64,000 nucleotides of DNA from Bacillota bacterium (GCA_023386315.1 JAEWJZ010000014.1:377001-441000); one strand, 5' to 3'. Shown: positions 48,436 through 57,871, numbered from the stretch's first letter. Numbers and translations: made by a program. The notes: generated by a model from the sequence alone, not told the origin.

Positions 48436-49281
48436 TTAATCCATTTCCTCCTGAGTACAGGAGAATGCGATTCCCAGAGGAGTCACAAACATGGGATTAT
48501 CCGGTTTTCTTGTACGGATCCCAGTCTGCTTCTCAATAATTGTTTCGATCCCTGCGAGACAGCAGGTACCGCCTACTAAGTAAATTTCATCTACGTCATA
48601 TCCTTTGATATGGCGGTTAATGATGGAGGCTACCTTTTCAATTACCGGCTTTAATACCGGAAGCAGCTCTTTGTGGTTTTCTTCTTTCCGTTTATAAAGC
48701 TCTGCCTCCGAAAAAGCCAGATTATAAGCTCCGGATACAACCAGTGAAAAATGAGTTCCTCCCGTGGGCTCATCAGCTACATAAACCACTTTTCCATCTT
48801 TTAGAATGGAAATTCCGGTAGTTCCGCCGCCGATATCCACCACTGCGCCGTTTTGTATCTTTAATACTGCATTCGCTGCCGTTGGTTCATCAAGAAGGGC
48901 AGTGATTTCAAATCCGGCTCCCTGTACCACATTCTTGATTGCGCCTCCGTCCAGTGAATCGGTTCCCGGAGGAATGGCTGCAGCTGCATAAAGCAGTTCC
49001 GTATCCAGCTTTTCCTCCAGTTCTGCTTTTAACTCACGAACGATCCGGATGGCGCCGATGTAATCAACTACCATTCCGTCACGGACCACATCCGCATACC
49101 GGTAAGCGCCAGCCACTGGCCTGAAATTCTCATCAAGTACAGCCACTACCACGCACGCTGTTCCTAAATCCACCCCCGTATAATAAACGGAGGAACGTTC
49201 CCTGACAGGATTTTTTACCACTGCTTCAAACTGGCTTACCAGTTCGTTGCAGCTATCAAATGTTATTTCTTTCTTTGACAT
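48436..49281 (-). CDS. eutJ: EutJ-like actin/Hsp70-fold ATPase
   Basis: A 281-residue protein of the ASKHA fold. Phosphate and nucleotide loops are visible in Y-Y-T-G-V-D-L-G-T-A, G-A-V-V-D-I-G-G-G-T-T-G-I, and V-G-G-T-C-C-L-A-G near the C-terminus. It is thought to be a chaperone-like factor for enzymes or shell of eut-type compartments; its exact role is not settled. Its start overlaps the preceding gene by 19 bases, and the next shell gene starts 14 bases after its stop. Confidence 0.93.
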   Translation of the reverse strand: MSKKEITFDSCNELVSQFEAVVKNPVRERSSVYYTGVDLGTACVVVAVLDENFRPVAGAYRYADVVRDGMVVDYIGAIRIVRELKAELEEKLDTELLYAAAAIPPGTDSLDGGAIKNVVQGAGFEITALLDEPTAANAVLKIQNGAVVDIGGGTTGISILKDGKVVYVADEPTGGTHFSLVVSGAYNLAFSEAELYKRKEENHKELLPVLKPVIEKVASIINRHIKGYDVDEIYLVGGTCCLAGIETIIEKQTGIRTRKPDNPMFVTPLGIAFSCTQEEMD

Positions 49282-49886
49282 GCATTTCCTCCATACAACA
49301 GGCAGATCATCTGGGATAAGCGGTTAATAACCGGGTTAAAATTCTTTTCTCCTGCTTCTGCCGCAAGTTCTCGGACGCAGCAGCGCAGACGGTGTAACAA
49401 TACAATTTCTCTTCCTTTTTCGGATTGGGCATGAAAGCCGGTAATCTCAAAACAGTCAGAGTATGGTTCGTTTTGGTTTTCCTTATTAAATCCGGTGCAG
49501 GACTCAAATGGATTTATGTCGCCCGAAGCACCTTTCCCCACGAAAGATAACTTCCGCTCTAAATCAAATACCTGCTCTGCTAACAGCACGTCCCTGTCTA
49601 ATAAGGAAATTCCGGCTTCCAGAAACTGTGCCTTTAAGGTTTCCAGTTTTAATAAGAAACGGTCCGGCGCAGGCTCTGTAACTGTAACTGGCGTCTCTGC
49701 GATCACTTCTGCAGGTTTTGTTAGTTTGCGTTTTGCCGTCAGAGGATCATCGCAAAATGATATCTTTTTGTCCACCAGGAACTGACGCGCTCCTGGTGTA
49801 AGCTTTGCCTGTGCAGGAAGATCATAAGAGGCAAAGGGTTCTCTTCTGAATAAAATTCTCAAATCTTCTTCGGTGATGAATTTCAT
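49263..49886 (-). CDS. EutT-like protein lacking the cobalamin-site Cys motif
   Basis: A 207-residue protein. Residues 1-45 (F-I-T-E-E-D-L-R, L-T-P-G-A-R-Q-F-L, K-I-S-F-C-D) match the N-terminus of EutT, a cobalamin adenosyltransferase. Residues about 85-200 form a helical bundle like the EutT adenosyltransferase fold, with R-D-V-L-L-A-E-Q-V-F-D-L and V-R-E-L-A-A-E-A-G-E. The C-x-x-C metal motif of EutT is absent. The pathway here needs no B12, so this may be a repurposed structural or regulatory relative. It overlaps the dehydrogenase stop by one base. Confidence 0.75.
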   Translation of the reverse strand: MKFITEEDLRILFRREPFASYDLPAQAKLTPGARQFLVDKKISFCDDPLTAKRKLTKPAEVIAETPVTVTEPAPDRFLLKLETLKAQFLEAGISLLDRDVLLAEQVFDLERKLSFVGKGASGDINPFESCTGFNKENQNEPYSDCFEITGFHAQSEKGREIVLLHRLRCCVRELAAEAGEKNFNPVINRLSQMICLLYGGNACQRKK

Positions 49887-51022
49887 TAATAGCCCCCCTT
49901 ACAAAGCTTACGGTAAATTGTTTCGATCTCTTCTACCGTAGGCACTCTTGGGTTGGTTAATGTGCAGTTATCCTGAAGTGCTTTCTCTGCCATTTCCCGT
50001 ACAGCCTGTTCGAATTCGTCTTTGTCCACGTTTAAATCGGTGATCTGCTGCGGAATTTTAATCTTACTCATAAGATTTTTAATGTGACGCACCAGGCCGT
50101 GTACCGTGGCTTTCTCTGTTCCTGCTGCAATGCCAAGCATGTTGGCAATGGCAACATATCTGCTGCATGCTGCAAAATCTCCGGCTTCCTCTAAACCGGC
50201 GTTATAGCTGATTACATGATGAAGCAGAATCGCATTGCTTCTTCCATGCGGAATGTGGAAACGGGCTCCCAGTGCATGTGCCATACTATGGCAAAGTCCT
50301 AAAGATGCACCGTTAAAAGCAACTCCTGCCAGACAGGAAGCATTGTGCATGTGAGTTCTTGCCTCCATGTCGCTTCCTTCTTCCACAGTACGTGCCAGAT
50401 AGCTCCATACTAGTCTGACTGCCTTTTCTGCACATGCATCAGTAAAATCACCTGCATTGGTTGAAACATAGGCTTCTAACGCATGGGTTAAAACATCCAT
50501 ACCGGTATCTGCCGTAATATGAGGCGGTACTGACACTGTAAAGCGGGGATCAAGGAATGCCGCATCCGGTACCATACTGTCGGAGCGCAGTGGATATTTC
50601 GCCTGAGCTTCCGGATCAGAAATAACGGAAAAATTAGTTACTTCGCTTCCGGTTCCGCTGGTGGTTGGAACTGCAATTAAATTCAGCTTGTCATTTCCCA
50701 TCTGTGTGTAAATGTGGCTGGCTGCCTTTGCGGTATCGATGGCAGAACCTCCGCCTAAAGCGATTATCGTATCCGGTCCAAAGCCTTTCATTCCACCAAT
50801 TGCCTTTGATACAACAGTGATTGTAGGATCAGGCACTACATCTGAGAAAACTTCAAAGCTGCTTCCTTTTTCTGTCAGCAGGTCTGTAATTAAATTCACC
50901 TTACCGGACTGAGCCATAAAGGGATCACAGATGATATAAGCTTTTTCGATTGAAAGTTCCTTGATTTTTTCCAGACAGGAAGATCCCATATATACCTTTG
51001 TGTTCATTACAAATTGCTCCAC
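49886..51022 (-). CDS. Iron-containing alcohol dehydrogenase (EutG/PduQ type)
   Basis: A 378-residue enzyme that reduces acetaldehyde to ethanol and regenerates NAD+ inside the compartment. Family motifs: G-G-G-S-A-I-D-T-A-K for NAD, D-V-L-T-H-A-L-E-A-Y and C-H-S-M-A-H-A-L-G with metal-binding His, and H-G-R-S-N-A-I with another. It has no long tag, so it may be encapsulated through other enzymes. It follows the EutP gene by 19 bases. Choline conversion gives one acetaldehyde, half of which goes this way to balance the NADH made by the aldehyde dehydrogenase. Confidence 0.96.
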   Translation of the reverse strand: MEQFVMNTKVYMGSSCLEKIKELSIEKAYIICDPFMAQSGKVNLITDLLTEKGSSFEVFSDVVPDPTITVVSKAIGGMKGFGPDTIIALGGGSAIDTAKAASHIYTQMGNDKLNLIAVPTTSGTGSEVTNFSVISDPEAQAKYPLRSDSMVPDAAFLDPRFTVSVPPHITADTGMDVLTHALEAYVSTNAGDFTDACAEKAVRLVWSYLARTVEEGSDMEARTHMHNASCLAGVAFNGASLGLCHSMAHALGARFHIPHGRSNAILLHHVISYNAGLEEAGDFAACSRYVAIANMLGIAAGTEKATVHGLVRHIKNLMSKIKIPQQITDLNVDKDEFEQAVREMAEKALQDNCTLTNPRVPTVEEIETIYRKLCKGGY

Positions 51023-51041
51023 GTTACATTTCCCTCCTTTC

Positions 51042-51524
51042 CTAGAATTTGCCCACGTTTTCTGGGCATTGAGGGATACCCCTCAGGGTGTTTCCTAATA
51101 TTTGTTCCATCAACTCATCAATTCCCATCCGGTCCGATAAGTTTATGTGAATACAGGGAGTTATAATCCCTGCTTTCTTTAACTGACGGATACACCAGCC
51201 GTCATTCTCCGGCTTATTTCCGCTTCCTGTAATAACTCCGATTACCGGCACCCGGAATACTTTTGCAAATCCCGGGGGATAACTCTCCCGGCATGAGGAC
51301 TGGTCTACCAGCATCAGTACATGGGAGGCGTCCTGAGCTGCCGCGATGATATGCTTGTGCATCCAGGGACTTTCTAAATAAACTCCCGGTACATCTAAGG
51401 TTTTCTCCCCATATACCATGTTCTGTGTCCGTTTGACAGGACCGTCTAAACCATTGATTGCGGCTGCAAGGGCAGTTTTTCCGCTGCCGCCCGGTCCGAT
51501 GATCATGATTCTCTTTTTTCTCAT
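51042..51524 (-). CDS. eutP: EutP/PduV-family small GTPase-like protein
   Basis: A 160-residue P-loop protein. Walker A motif G-P-G-G-S-G-K-T at residues 11-18 and switch/base motifs in L-M-L-V-D-Q-S and I-G-V-I-T-G-S-G-N-K match EutP/PduV, found in most metabolosome operons. PduV has been linked to movement of compartments, and EutP to acetate kinase activity in some bacteria; the role here is open. It overlaps the stop of the EutS-like gene by 4 bases. Confidence 0.93.
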   Translation of the reverse strand: MRKKRIMIIGPGGSGKTALAAAINGLDGPVKRTQNMVYGEKTLDVPGVYLESPWMHKHIIAAAQDASHVLMLVDQSSCRESYPPGFAKVFRVPVIGVITGSGNKPENDGWCIRQLKKAGIITPCIHINLSDRMGIDELMEQILGNTLRGIPQCPENVGKF

Positions 51525-51859
51525 GTTTTGGTTATATCCGGCACGGAAAATCCAAGCCCGCGCCGCAAGGTATCACACACTGCCCGAAGGGCTGTCTCCA
51601 CACTGTCCACGTCTCCTGCGATGATAACAGAGCCGGTGAAGCGGTCCAAAAATCCCACCTGCACGCTGGCTGCCTTCGCCGCAATATCAGCAGCAATGAT
51701 GGAGGTTTCGAAAGGAGACAGGGTTAAAATTCCGATGGCTCCAAGCTCATCGATGCCCAGACACTCATATACCTCCGGTATTGGCGACGCGATTACATGA
51801 GCGATGGTAACCTGCTTGCCCGGAACGGATTCTTCTATGACTCGCTGTATCTCTGACAC
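51521..51859 (-). CDS. eutS: Permuted BMC-H shell protein, EutS/PduU type
   Basis: A 112-residue shell protein. It starts R-V-I-E-E-S-V-P-G-K-Q-V-T-I-A-H, as EutS and PduU do, then has the permuted BMC domain with G-A-I-G-I-L-T-L-S-P-F-E-T-S-I and V-G-F-L-D-R-F-T-G-S-V. The family forms hexamers with a small beta-barrel over the pore. It is one of two shell genes in the middle of the operon and follows cutD by 15 bases. Confidence 0.95.
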   Translation of the reverse strand: MSEIQRVIEESVPGKQVTIAHVIASPIPEVYECLGIDELGAIGILTLSPFETSIIAADIAAKAASVQVGFLDRFTGSVIIAGDVDSVETALRAVCDTLRRGLGFSVPDITKT

Positions 51860-51874
51860 GGCGCTCTCCCCTTT

Positions 51875-52828
51875 CTAATGCTTCACCACAGTAACCGGGA
51901 ACTGATATTCATTCATCCAGCCTTCGATACGGTCCAAATCCTCCGCACTTAAGCTTGGATCTCCTTCAATTGGATATTCCATATCCAGCTGGTTGTATTT
52001 GTTTACTCCCAGCTTGTGATAAGGAAGTAAGTCAATTCCCTTAAAATTTTTGTAATCACGGAACGGCATTAAGAATTTAATCACTGCATCGATTTCTTCC
52101 CGGCTGTCATTAATTCCTTTTAACATTGGCATACGGACCTTTACGTTATACCGGCGGTGAAGCAGTTCTTTTAAATTGATTAAGATCTGTTCATTGTTCA
52201 CGCCGGCCAGTTCATTATGGCGAACCGGATCCATATGCTTTATGTCAAACAGGAATAAGTCCACATATTCTGCGATCTGTAATATCGTTTCGGTCTTTGT
52301 GTAACCGCAGGTTTCAATGGCTGTGTTAATGCCTTCCTGCTTACATGCCATCAAAAGATTTAATGCAGCCTCAGGCTGAGCCGTCACTTCTCCGCCGCCT
52401 AACGTCACACCGCCGCCTGATATATCATAAAAAGCGGCATCTTCCTCTACAATCTTTAACAGCTCGGAAATTGTCTTTACCTCTCCGGCAATGGAAAGCG
52501 CTGAATTGGGGCAGACATTTTTGCATTTCATGCAGCCGATACAATCCTTATCCCGCCTGATTTCATGTTTTCCGGTCTCTTTGGACATCACATGGATTCC
52601 TACGGGGCAAACGCTTTCGCATGCCCCGCAGTCTGCACAGGAATTCTGCTTAAACATCACCTGGAATTTCCGTACCAGTCCTTCCGGATTGGCACACCAT
52701 TTACACCGGAGCGGGCAGCCTTTAAAGAATACCAGGGTTCTGATTCCCGGTCCGTCATACATGTTGTACTTCTGTACGTTAAAGATGAGCGCCTTACGTT
52801 CGATATCTCCTGTATTTCCATGGTCCAT
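51875..52828 (-). CDS. cutD: Choline trimethylamine-lyase activating enzyme
   Basis: A 317-residue radical SAM enzyme that puts the glycyl radical on CutC. The SAM cluster Cys are 38, 42 and 45 (C-P-L-R-C-K-W-C). Two ferredoxin-like 4Fe-4S sites follow: Cys 64, 67, 70, 74 and Cys 96, 99, 102, 106, as usual for activases of this group. The conserved G-G-G-E motif is in the next 60 residues. It follows cutC by 22 bases, and its name rests on that partner. Confidence 0.96.
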   Translation of the reverse strand: MDHGNTGDIERKALIFNVQKYNMYDGPGIRTLVFFKGCPLRCKWCANPEGLVRKFQVMFKQNSCADCGACESVCPVGIHVMSKETGKHEIRRDKDCIGCMKCKNVCPNSALSIAGEVKTISELLKIVEEDAAFYDISGGGVTLGGGEVTAQPEAALNLLMACKQEGINTAIETCGYTKTETILQIAEYVDLFLFDIKHMDPVRHNELAGVNNEQILINLKELLHRRYNVKVRMPMLKGINDSREEIDAVIKFLMPFRDYKNFKGIDLLPYHKLGVNKYNQLDMEYPIEGDPSLSAEDLDRIEGWMNEYQFPVTVVKH

Positions 52829-52850
52829 TGTGATTTTTCTCCGTTTTCTT

Positions 52851-55418
52851 TTAGAAATGTGTCAACATGGTTCTGCTGATGATCTCATCCTGTACATCCT
52901 TGCACAGCTCTACGAAGAATGCGCTGTATCCAGCTACGCGGACGATTAAGTCACGGTAAAGCTCCGGATGCTTCTGAGCCTCGATCAGAGTATTGTTATC
53001 TAAGTAGTTAAACTGCATCTCGCCGTTTCCGAACATGCAGGCGGTACGAAGAAGAGTGATTAAGCTTTCTTCTCCTTCCGGTGTATCAAGAAGTCCGGCC
53101 ATGATCTTAAAGTTGTGTACCATACCGATGTTCATGCTGTCGTTGGCCATCTTTGACACAGATTTGATGATCGCTGTCGGGCCCTTGAAGTCAGCACCCT
53201 GGGTTGGGCTGATACCATCGGATAATGGCAGCCATGCATGACGTCCGTTTGCAGATGCTCCGGTTAACTGACCGAATGGTGTGTTGTTGGAAATGGATAA
53301 GGTACCGTGGCTTAATACGGAATATAAGGTCTTATATTGTCTGTGCTCATGCTCGGTAAAGTCAACTAAATCAGCAGCGATTAAATCTGCGTAATCATCG
53401 TCATTTCCGTATTTTGGTGCATTGAGGCAATCGGTGCGGATCTGGTCATAGCCCACAAAGTCAGCCTTTAATGCTTCATTTAACTGTGCAAGTGTGTATT
53501 TCTTCTCGTCAAATACCAGCTTCTTAATTGCTGCCATAGAATCTGCATAGGTTGCAAGACCGGACCATACAACTCCAGGTCCGAAGTTATACATAGCTCC
53601 GCCTGCAGATACGTCTTTTGCTTTTTCCATACAGCCTTCATACATGATGGACATCAGTGGCTTTGGAGCAAGCTCTCTGTGAACGCGCTGGGAGATAACT
53701 GTTGCAACAGAAGACCATTTTGTAATGTACTTAATTTCTTCCTTAACAGCTGCTTCGAACTCTTCATAAGTCTTAAAGCTGTTGATGTCACCCATATCAG
53801 GGCAAACCTGCTTGCCATACCATAACGGTACACCTTTGTTTAATACAAGCTCGATACAGATTGGCCACTGAGTATAAGCGGTAGAGGTCCACTGATACAG
53901 ACGTCCTGATTTCTGAGGCTCAACGCAGCCCATCAGACAGTAGTCACGTGCATCTTCAATGGAAACGCCCTTTGCAAGCATCATCTTGATGTGTGCGTCG
54001 TCAAAGTGGCAGGCAGGGAATCCCATACCGGAACGAACAACATCTACGATCTTCTTTAAGTACTGCTTCGGGGACTTATTGTGAATACGGCATGCAAGGG
54101 ATGGCTGATAAATCTTCACATGACGGACAGCATCCATCAGAAGGTAGGTTAATTCGTTGGTTGCATCATGTCCGCTTCTTGTCACACCGCCTACGCACAT
54201 ATTAACGAATGGCTGGTAACCTGCGAAGAATTTGGAACCGCCTTCACTGGTAATCCACATCATTTCAGACATTTTGATCAGCATACAGCCTGCAAGCTCA
54301 AATGCCTGGAAGTCATTCATACGGCCGGATTCGATATCAGCCTTATAGTAAGGATACATATACTGGTCTACACGTCCGATGGACATACCAGTCTGATTCT
54401 CTTCTACTACAAGCAGAGACTCGATGGTCCATACAGACTGAATTGCTTCCCAGAACGTTCTTGGCTTGTGAGCCGGAACGTATGCATTTACTTCAGCGAT
54501 CTTTAAAAGCTCATCTTTACGCTTTGGATTGGTTTCCTTTGCAGCAAGCTCTTTTGCATACTCGGAAATTCTCTTTGCGTAGATCATAACACCTTCTGTG
54601 GTATCAATGATTGACTTGTAGAAGTAGATCTTCTCGATGTCATCCGGATTTTCGTAATTTAACTCTTTTAAATGATCCTTTGCTTCCTGCTGGATATCAA
54701 GCATACCCTTATTCATTAAAATTACGTCGTAACCAGGGTTGGAGTCACCGCCACCGTTAACTGCATGATAGGAACAGTCAGAAACGAAGGATTCACCGGA
54801 TAATTCCCAAACACCAGCTTCACGGTACTGGTCTTCACAGTACTCATCAACGGATTTTCCCTGCCAGAATGGGAAAAGCTCTTCTCTCATAATCTTCTTA
54901 TCTTCATCAGAGATATAGAATGGATCCTGAGGACGGCTTCCGATGGTATCAATTTCGTCCATCATCCATCTCCATGCGATATCTGGAGAGAAAGCACCTG
55001 CACGTGGAGCGCCGTTTGGAGCACCTACGATCAGCTCGTTGTCCTGAATTACAAGAGGAGCTGTCTCGCAGCAGTAGCGGAAGCATTTTGCACGAAGCAT
55101 GATCTTTGGCATACCTGGATTTTCTGCAGCAATCTTTGTGATCGCGCGGGCACGGTATGTTGTGATGGATGGCTTATGTGTTAAGTAATTCTCTTTTAAG
55201 CGCTGAAGTCTTGCTGTAATACCGTCAGGAATGTTTGTAGTCTCCTCGGTGCATACTGCAGCTCCTGCCTTTGCAGGCTCATTTTTATTGATTTCGTCAG
55301 AAACAGTTTCAAACATCTTCATCAGGGAAGCTCTTTCTTCCGGTGTCATGTTCTTCGTTGCTTCTACAAATTTATTTGAAAATTCACGAATATCCAATCT
55401 GTTTTCCCTCTCTTTCAA
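52851..55418 (-). CDS. cutC: Choline trimethylamine-lyase (glycyl radical enzyme)
   Basis: An 855-residue glycyl radical enzyme that cleaves choline to trimethylamine and acetaldehyde. All known CutC active-site residues are present with a uniform shift of 9 from the Desulfovibrio alaskensis numbers I remember: Tyr 217, Asp 225, Phe 404, Cys 498, Glu 500, Thr 511, Tyr 515 and glycyl radical Gly 830 (R-V-A-G-Y-S). The Asp 225 and Glu 500 pair, rather than diol-binding residues, sets it apart from glycerol or propanediol dehydratases. Residues 1-50 are an amphipathic N-terminal extension that should direct the enzyme into the compartment. cutD follows after 22 bases. Confidence 0.98.
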   Translation of the reverse strand: MKERENRLDIREFSNKFVEATKNMTPEERASLMKMFETVSDEINKNEPAKAGAAVCTEETTNIPDGITARLQRLKENYLTHKPSITTYRARAITKIAAENPGMPKIMLRAKCFRYCCETAPLVIQDNELIVGAPNGAPRAGAFSPDIAWRWMMDEIDTIGSRPQDPFYISDEDKKIMREELFPFWQGKSVDEYCEDQYREAGVWELSGESFVSDCSYHAVNGGGDSNPGYDVILMNKGMLDIQQEAKDHLKELNYENPDDIEKIYFYKSIIDTTEGVMIYAKRISEYAKELAAKETNPKRKDELLKIAEVNAYVPAHKPRTFWEAIQSVWTIESLLVVEENQTGMSIGRVDQYMYPYYKADIESGRMNDFQAFELAGCMLIKMSEMMWITSEGGSKFFAGYQPFVNMCVGGVTRSGHDATNELTYLLMDAVRHVKIYQPSLACRIHNKSPKQYLKKIVDVVRSGMGFPACHFDDAHIKMMLAKGVSIEDARDYCLMGCVEPQKSGRLYQWTSTAYTQWPICIELVLNKGVPLWYGKQVCPDMGDINSFKTYEEFEAAVKEEIKYITKWSSVATVISQRVHRELAPKPLMSIMYEGCMEKAKDVSAGGAMYNFGPGVVWSGLATYADSMAAIKKLVFDEKKYTLAQLNEALKADFVGYDQIRTDCLNAPKYGNDDDYADLIAADLVDFTEHEHRQYKTLYSVLSHGTLSISNNTPFGQLTGASANGRHAWLPLSDGISPTQGADFKGPTAIIKSVSKMANDSMNIGMVHNFKIMAGLLDTPEGEESLITLLRTACMFGNGEMQFNYLDNNTLIEAQKHPELYRDLIVRVAGYSAFFVELCKDVQDEIISRTMLTHF

Positions 55419-55427
55419 TTATTTCTC

Positions 55428-56912
55428 TTACAGTTCCTTTGATAATGCTTCTAAAATCTGCTTTAAAAGTTCTTTTGCATCCCCCTGTTGACCGGCTGAT
55501 GCCGGAGTCTGCGTACAGGAACACAACTCTTTCTTTGCATTTTCCAGATATTCACCGGCTTTTCTCACTCCATATCCCACTTTCCGGATATAGATGAAAT
55601 TCATAGGGGAAACATTATCCGATGTAATACCGGCTCCGGCTGTGATACTCCCCAGTGTCATGGCGGGAAATAAATTGGTGGTCATTCCCATGCTGCCTAA
55701 TGTTGCGGGAGTATTGACAAGTACTCTTCCAACCGGTTTCTTCAAAGCGAACTGGCGGATTACTTCTTCGTCTCTGGAATGGATTACCAGAGTGTGGCCA
55801 TGGCTTTCGTTTACCAGGAGATTCATACACTTCTCACAGGCATGCATCCAGTCGTTTTCGATGTAGTAAGCAAGTACGGGGCAGAGAAGCTCTTTTGCAA
55901 ATGGGTTTCTGTCAGAAATATATTTCTGCTGGGAAACCAGAACGCTTGTGTTCTCCGGTACGCCAAAACCTGCACGTCTGGCAAGCTCTGACGCCGGTCT
56001 TCCCATAATTTCCGTATCTGCATTTCCATGTTCTAAGTTGAGAAGATCAATTAACTGCTTCTCCTCTACCCCGTTCATGAAATAAGCACCGTTTTTCAAC
56101 ATTTCCGCTTTTACTTCTGCAGCGATTAAGCTGTCCACTACCACATACTGCTCAGCCGCAGATACGATTCCATAATCAAAGGTACGGCTTACTATAATAT
56201 CTTCAACCGCCTGTTTTAAATCAGCTGTCCGCTCTATAAATACAGGACCATTTCCGGTGCCTCCGTAAATATAGGGCTTTCCGCTTTCTGCTGCCTCACG
56301 GTTTAATTCCGGCACTCCGGTATTCACCACCATGGCTGCTGCCGGATGATGAATCAGTTCCAACGCTCCTGCTTTCGTTACCGTCTTTAAATATCCGATG
56401 GCTCCTTCCGGAAGTCCATGGCGAAGACCGACTTTCTTCATACAGTCAAGAAGCCTGCCTGTGACCTTCACCGCCCGCTCATGAGGAGCGATGACGATGG
56501 GGTTGCCGGACTTCACTGCAATCAGTACGTTGTAAATAGCAGTGGAGACCGGGCTTACAGAAGGGGTAAGAGCAGCAATGACTCCCACCGGAACACCTAC
56601 GTCCATGGTTTTGAGTACAGGATCTTCATTCAGAACCCCAACGCATTTCATGTCCTGTAAGTTCTTCGGGAGAAATTCACAGACAAAGGTGTTCTTGACC
56701 AGCTTGTCCTTTGCACGTCCATAACCTGTTTCTTCTGCGGACATAACGGCCAGCTCTTCTGCCAGCTCCTTTGCTGCTTTCGCAAGACCTTCGACGATCC
56801 TATCAAGCTTTTCCTGGGGGAAGGTGAGCATGGTCTTACCGGCGTCTCTTGCGCTTTCCATTAAAATCCTTGCCTCCTGTATGGAGAGAAGGTCTTTATC
56901 TACAAAATTCAT
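55428..56912 (-). CDS. Aldehyde dehydrogenase homologue with Cys-to-Ser active site
   Basis: A 494-residue homologue of the acylating acetaldehyde dehydrogenase. It aligns without gaps to the active copy (45002-46552) over the first 260 residues, but the catalytic Cys 251 is Ser (F-D-Y-G-I-V-S-A-A-E-Q, codon TCT at 56160-56162), and the oxyanion-hole Asn 120 is Ser (P-S-V-S-P-V-S-T, codon AGC at 56553-56555). The NAD fold and the C-terminal encapsulation helix (A-K-E-L-L-K-Q-I-L-E-A-L-S) remain. The frame is intact, so it is not a decayed gene. It may be a scaffold, a CoA or NAD binder, or an enzyme for another reaction. It is 9 bases before cutC. Confidence 0.93.
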   Translation of the reverse strand: MNFVDKDLLSIQEARILMESARDAGKTMLTFPQEKLDRIVEGLAKAAKELAEELAVMSAEETGYGRAKDKLVKNTFVCEFLPKNLQDMKCVGVLNEDPVLKTMDVGVPVGVIAALTPSVSPVSTAIYNVLIAVKSGNPIVIAPHERAVKVTGRLLDCMKKVGLRHGLPEGAIGYLKTVTKAGALELIHHPAAAMVVNTGVPELNREAAESGKPYIYGGTGNGPVFIERTADLKQAVEDIIVSRTFDYGIVSAAEQYVVVDSLIAAEVKAEMLKNGAYFMNGVEEKQLIDLLNLEHGNADTEIMGRPASELARRAGFGVPENTSVLVSQQKYISDRNPFAKELLCPVLAYYIENDWMHACEKCMNLLVNESHGHTLVIHSRDEEVIRQFALKKPVGRVLVNTPATLGSMGMTTNLFPAMTLGSITAGAGITSDNVSPMNFIYIRKVGYGVRKAGEYLENAKKELCSCTQTPASAGQQGDAKELLKQILEALSKEL

Positions 56913-56943
56913 TTCTTTGTTCTCCCTTCAACCGGGATACGTT

Positions 56944-57249
56944 TTATTCCTGCTCCGGCGCAGCGATTGCATATCTCCTGATGATCTTTTCAAGATCGGG
57001 ATGAGGTCTTGGGATTACAACACAGCTGTAAATCTCAGCGCCCATATCGCTTACTGCTTTCACTCCTGCATCAACTGCAGTCTTGCAGGCTCCTACATCT
57101 CCGCGTACCAGAACGGAAATATATCCGGAAGCTACGTTCTCATAACCAACAAGTTCAACATCTGCAGCCTTGCACATAGCATCAGCTGCTTCTAATGCGA
57201 ATACCAAACCAAATGTTTCAATTGAGCCGATGGCTTCATATCTTACCAT
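56944..57249 (-). CDS. BMC-H shell protein
   Basis: A 101-residue shell hexamer protein with one BMC domain (A-I-G-S-I-E-T-F-G, A-A-D-A-M-C-K-A-A-D-V-E-L, G-D-V-G-A-C-K-T-A). Two Cys in the domain, a distinct pore region and a longer C-terminal tail (residues 88-101) separate it from its neighbours. It is a different type from the 44.0 and 58.9 kb copies. The gene ends 31 bases before the catalytically altered aldehyde dehydrogenase and follows another BMC-H gene by 17 bases. Confidence 0.95.
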   Translation of the reverse strand: MVRYEAIGSIETFGLVFALEAADAMCKAADVELVGYENVASGYISVLVRGDVGACKTAVDAGVKAVSDMGAEIYSCVVIPRPHPDLEKIIRRYAIAAPEQE

Positions 57250-57266
57250 ATACTGTTTTCCTCTCT

Positions 57267-57563
57267 TTACGCGTCAATATCATGTACTGATACAATGTCG
57301 CCGACTTCTTTAATCGGTCTTGGCATTACATTATGTGCAGTCAGTTTGCCGATAGCTGCTGCTGCTTCTGCGCCTGCATCGACTGCGGAACGTACGGCTG
57401 CCACATCACCCTTTACCATAATGGTTACCAGGGTAGAGCCTACGTTTTCATAGGAAATTAATTCTACATCTGCTGCTTTGAGCATCTTATCTGCTGCTTC
57501 CAGAGCCGGAGTTAATCCAAGAGTTTCTACCAGCCCTAACGCTTCATCTCCGTAATATCTCAC
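57267..57563 (-). CDS. BMC-H shell protein
   Basis: A 98-residue shell hexamer protein with one BMC domain (A-L-G-L-V-E-T-L-G, A-L-E-A-A-D-K-M-L-K-A-A-D-V-E, K-G-D-V-A-A-V-R-S-A). It pairs with the next gene downstream; the two are moderately similar and may mix in the shell. It follows the winged-helix-like gene by 20 bases. Confidence 0.95.
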   Translation of the reverse strand: MRYYGDEALGLVETLGLTPALEAADKMLKAADVELISYENVGSTLVTIMVKGDVAAVRSAVDAGAEAAAAIGKLTAHNVMPRPIKEVGDIVSVHDIDA

Positions 57564-57583
57564 CTTCGTAAACCTCCTGAAAT

Positions 57584-57871
57584 TTATTTGTGATTGCGGT
57601 ATTTTTTATCTACGTACTTGTCAACGGTTGCCTTGCCGTCATCGTTAATGGAATAACGCATGCGCAGTTCACCCTTTTCATCCAGGTCGTAGCTTTGTAA
57701 GTTAACCAGTCCGTTTGCCTCTAAAGACATTACGTGGTCCATATAACGATCTTTTGTAAACTGACGCTCTCCGCCGTACTGGGACTTTAAAGCCCCCATA
57801 ATCTGAGCGATATCAGCACTTTCTACTCCGTATAAATAATTTAAAACCGCTGTTCTTGCAGGTAATAACAT
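57584..57871 (-). CDS. Small winged-helix-like protein of unknown function
   Basis: A 95-residue protein I do not recognise. The order of helices and the final beta-hairpin suggest a winged-helix fold: V-L-N-Y-L-Y, D-I-A-Q-I-M-G-A-L, D-R-Y-M-D-H-V-M-S-L-E-A-N-G-L-V, then strands Y-D-L-D-E-K-G-E-L-R-M-R-Y-S-I. Such folds bind DNA or proteins. It lies 4 bases after a transporter gene and before two shell genes, so it belongs to the operon. It could be a local regulator or a cargo adaptor. Confidence 0.8.
   Translation of the reverse strand: MLLPARTAVLNYLYGVESADIAQIMGALKSQYGGERQFTKDRYMDHVMSLEANGLVNLQSYDLDEKGELRMRYSINDDGKATVDKYVDKKYRNHK

Noticed and set aside
52851..55418. Glycerol or propanediol dehydratase, or pyruvate formate-lyase, as identity of the glycyl radical enzyme
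   Set aside because: The active-site set Tyr 217, Asp 225, Phe 404, Thr 511 and Tyr 515 is that of choline lyase.
55428..56912. Treating the altered aldehyde dehydrogenase as a decaying pseudogene
   Set aside because: The frame is intact over 494 codons, with a good start and a kept encapsulation helix, and the NAD fold is undamaged.
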